The position numbers and the translations under genes are program-made. From contig DGBF01000055.1 of the NCBI GenBank assembly GCA_002384725.1, positions 17,956 to 25,163 on the forward strand: 7,208 nt of DNA, in the 5' to 3' direction. Shown one piece after another: positions 6,291 to 7,208 of this stretch (position 1 is the first letter of the stretch; each line of letters opens with the position of its first letter). The DNA is from Flavobacteriales bacterium UBA4011 (lineage in GTDB: Bacteria; Bacteroidota; Bacteroidia; Flavobacteriales_D; Crocinitomicaceae). The notes under the pieces are model-generated. The model was not told the origin of the DNA, made no database searches, and saw only the letters and a list, made by a program, of their open reading frames with translations.

Positions 6291-6884
6291 ATGAACAATT
6301 GGTTTACAGTTAAGGTTAAATACACTAAACAGCTAGAAAACGGAAGTTTCAAAAGAGTAACAGAACCCTATCTATTAGCGGCAATGACTTTCACAGATGC
6401 CGAAGCAAGAATCTACGAAGAACTTGGTCAAATTATTCGAGGTGAATTTAATGTGGTCGGTATCATGCGTACCGAAATTCACGACATCTTTTATTACGAA
6501 GACGCTGATATTTGGTACAAAATCAAATTGTCTTATGAATCTATGGATGCTGAAAGTGAAAAAGCAAAGAAAGTTTCTCAAAATTTCCTTGTAACGGCGC
6601 ATTCTGTAAAAGAAGCTTACGATAGAATAAGCGAAAGTCTTTCAACATTAATGGTTGATTTTGAAATTCCAATGATTACTGTGAGCCCAATAGTTGAGGT
6701 TTTTCCTTACCAAGAAAACTTGGACAAAGAATTGAGTCGTACGCCTTTGGAAGATGCTCAACCTTTGGAAGATAAAGCGACTAAAGGTAAAGTGTTTTCA
6801 GCTCCAGGCTCGGATGTAGATGAAGAAATAGAGGACGAAGACGAGAATGAAATTGTTGATGAACTAGAAGAAAGCGAGGACTAA
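6291..6884 (+). CDS. DUF4494 family protein with acidic tail
   Basis: This is a 197-residue protein without a signal peptide or membrane segment, so cytoplasmic. Residues 1-141 match DUF4494 as I know it, a Bacteroidota family of unknown function: NWFTVKVKY at the start, a middle IFYYEDADIWYKIKLSY (66-82), and the closing PIVEVFPY (133-140). The two halves resemble each other: 4-70 and 75-142 both begin W-aromatic, then alternating K strands, a [YF]L-containing strand, a helix with A..RI.E.L, and end IF.YYE or VFPYQE. This points to an internal duplication of a 67-residue alpha/beta unit. Residues 143-174 are a low-complexity linker, and the last 23 residues contain 16 Asp or Glu. The stop TAA (6882-6884) shares its final A with the pdxH start ATG, so translation of the two is probably coupled. 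This hints at a role linked to vitamin B6, but that is inference from position only. Confidence 0.9.
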   Translation: MNNWFTVKVKYTKQLENGSFKRVTEPYLLAAMTFTDAEARIYEELGQIIRGEFNVVGIMRTEIHDIFYYEDADIWYKIKLSYESMDAESEKAKKVSQNFLVTAHSVKEAYDRISESLSTLMVDFEIPMITVSPIVEVFPYQENLDKELSRTPLEDAQPLEDKATKGKVFSAPGSDVDEEIEDEDENEIVDELEESED

Positions 6885-7208
6885 TGAATGAGTTTTTAAA
6901 GGCATTACGTGACGATCACAAGGATTTCGACGAAGGTGTACTGGAAGATCATTTCGGGAAAACACCATTTGAGCTATTTTCGGTTTGGTACAAAGAGGCT
7001 TTTGAAAAAGAAACCGAGCCAAACGCCATGTCGATTGCTACCGTTGGTAAAGATGGGCAACCTAGTAATCGCATAGTTTACTTAAAAGAATGTATTGACG
7101 AGCAATTCATTTTCTATACCAATTACTCGAGCGATAAAGGGCGAGATATTGCCGAAAATCCAAAAGTGAATTTGCTATTCTTTTGGCCCCAAGCGCAACG
7201 TCAACTAA
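6884..7208 (+). CDS. pdxH: Pyridoxamine 5'-phosphate oxidase (3' end cut by window)
   Basis: The first 108 residues are present; the family is usually a little over 210 long. The enzyme uses FMN and oxygen to oxidise pyridoxine or pyridoxamine 5'-phosphate to pyridoxal 5'-phosphate, with release of hydrogen peroxide, in the cytoplasm, usually as a homodimer. Recognisable family stretches are PFELFSVWYKEA (28-39), EPNAMSIATVGKDGQPSNR (45-63), RIVYLK (63-68), FYTNYSSDKG (77-86) and NPKVNLLFFWPQAQRQ (92-107). By alignment with the E. coli enzyme, Arg63 to Lys68, Tyr78-Thr79, Lys85 and Gln107 are FMN or substrate contacts and are retained, while the Arg before the Lys of the SRK motif is Asp84 here. 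The start at 6884 is firm: the nearby ATG at 6888 meets a stop after three codons. It overlaps the DUF4494 stop by one base and has no promoter of its own, so it depends on the promoter at 6231-6261. Confidence 0.95.
   Translation, partial: MNEFLKALRDDHKDFDEGVLEDHFGKTPFELFSVWYKEAFEKETEPNAMSIATVGKDGQPSNRIVYLKECIDEQFIFYTNYSSDKGRDIAENPKVNLLFFWPQAQRQL

Noticed and set aside
6888..6899. ATG at 6888 as the pdxH start
   Set aside because: It is in another frame and meets a stop after three codons; the frame from 6884 encodes the family sequence.
1..7208. A defence island, CRISPR, mobile element or biosynthetic cluster
   Set aside because: No transposase, integrase, Cas, restriction, toxin-antitoxin or synthase gene and no direct-repeat array is visible; gene types and spacing are those of an ordinary chromosome.

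Overview
The window looks like chromosomal DNA from a Bacteroidota bacterium, most likely Flavobacteriales. The reasons are AT-rich DNA, A-rich leaders without Shine-Dalgarno sequences, promoter boxes of the Bacteroidota type (TAnnTTTG), signal peptides ending in ...Q, and two families largely restricted to the phylum (DUF2911 and DUF4494). It encodes seven genes, two of them cut by the window edges, at ordinary chromosomal density. No gap exceeds 300 bases; the largest is the 160-base divergent region 4975-5134. I see no tRNA, rRNA, CRISPR array, insertion sequence or phage gene.

Left part, minus strand (reading right to left): a catalytic M16 zinc peptidase (3508-4974) and, 6 bases later, a second M16-type protein (1417-3501). 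The second protein has lost all three residues of the HxxEH zinc motif and carries about 200 extra C-terminal residues that resemble a LolA-like domain. A hairpin terminator (1364-1395) closes this two-gene operon. Next come a small lipoprotein with a lipocalin-like look (881-1303) behind its own promoter, and an exported DUF2911 protein with a TPR-like tail, cut at the left edge (1-829). All four products carry export signals, so this half is a cell-envelope cluster.

Right part, plus strand: an unrecognised secreted protein built from about nine units of roughly 35 residues (5135-6211), diverging from the peptidase operon. Behind a good promoter follows a DUF4494 protein (6291-6884) that appears to be two copies of one domain plus a very acidic tail. 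Its stop codon shares one base with the start of pdxH, the FMN-dependent oxidase that makes pyridoxal 5'-phosphate, which runs off the right edge.

Nothing here is a clear new multi-gene system. The points most worth a second look are the active/inactive M16 pair with its C-terminal fusion, the nine-unit repeat protein, the internal duplication in DUF4494 with its tight coupling to pdxH, and a charge change at a predicted FMN contact in PdxH.
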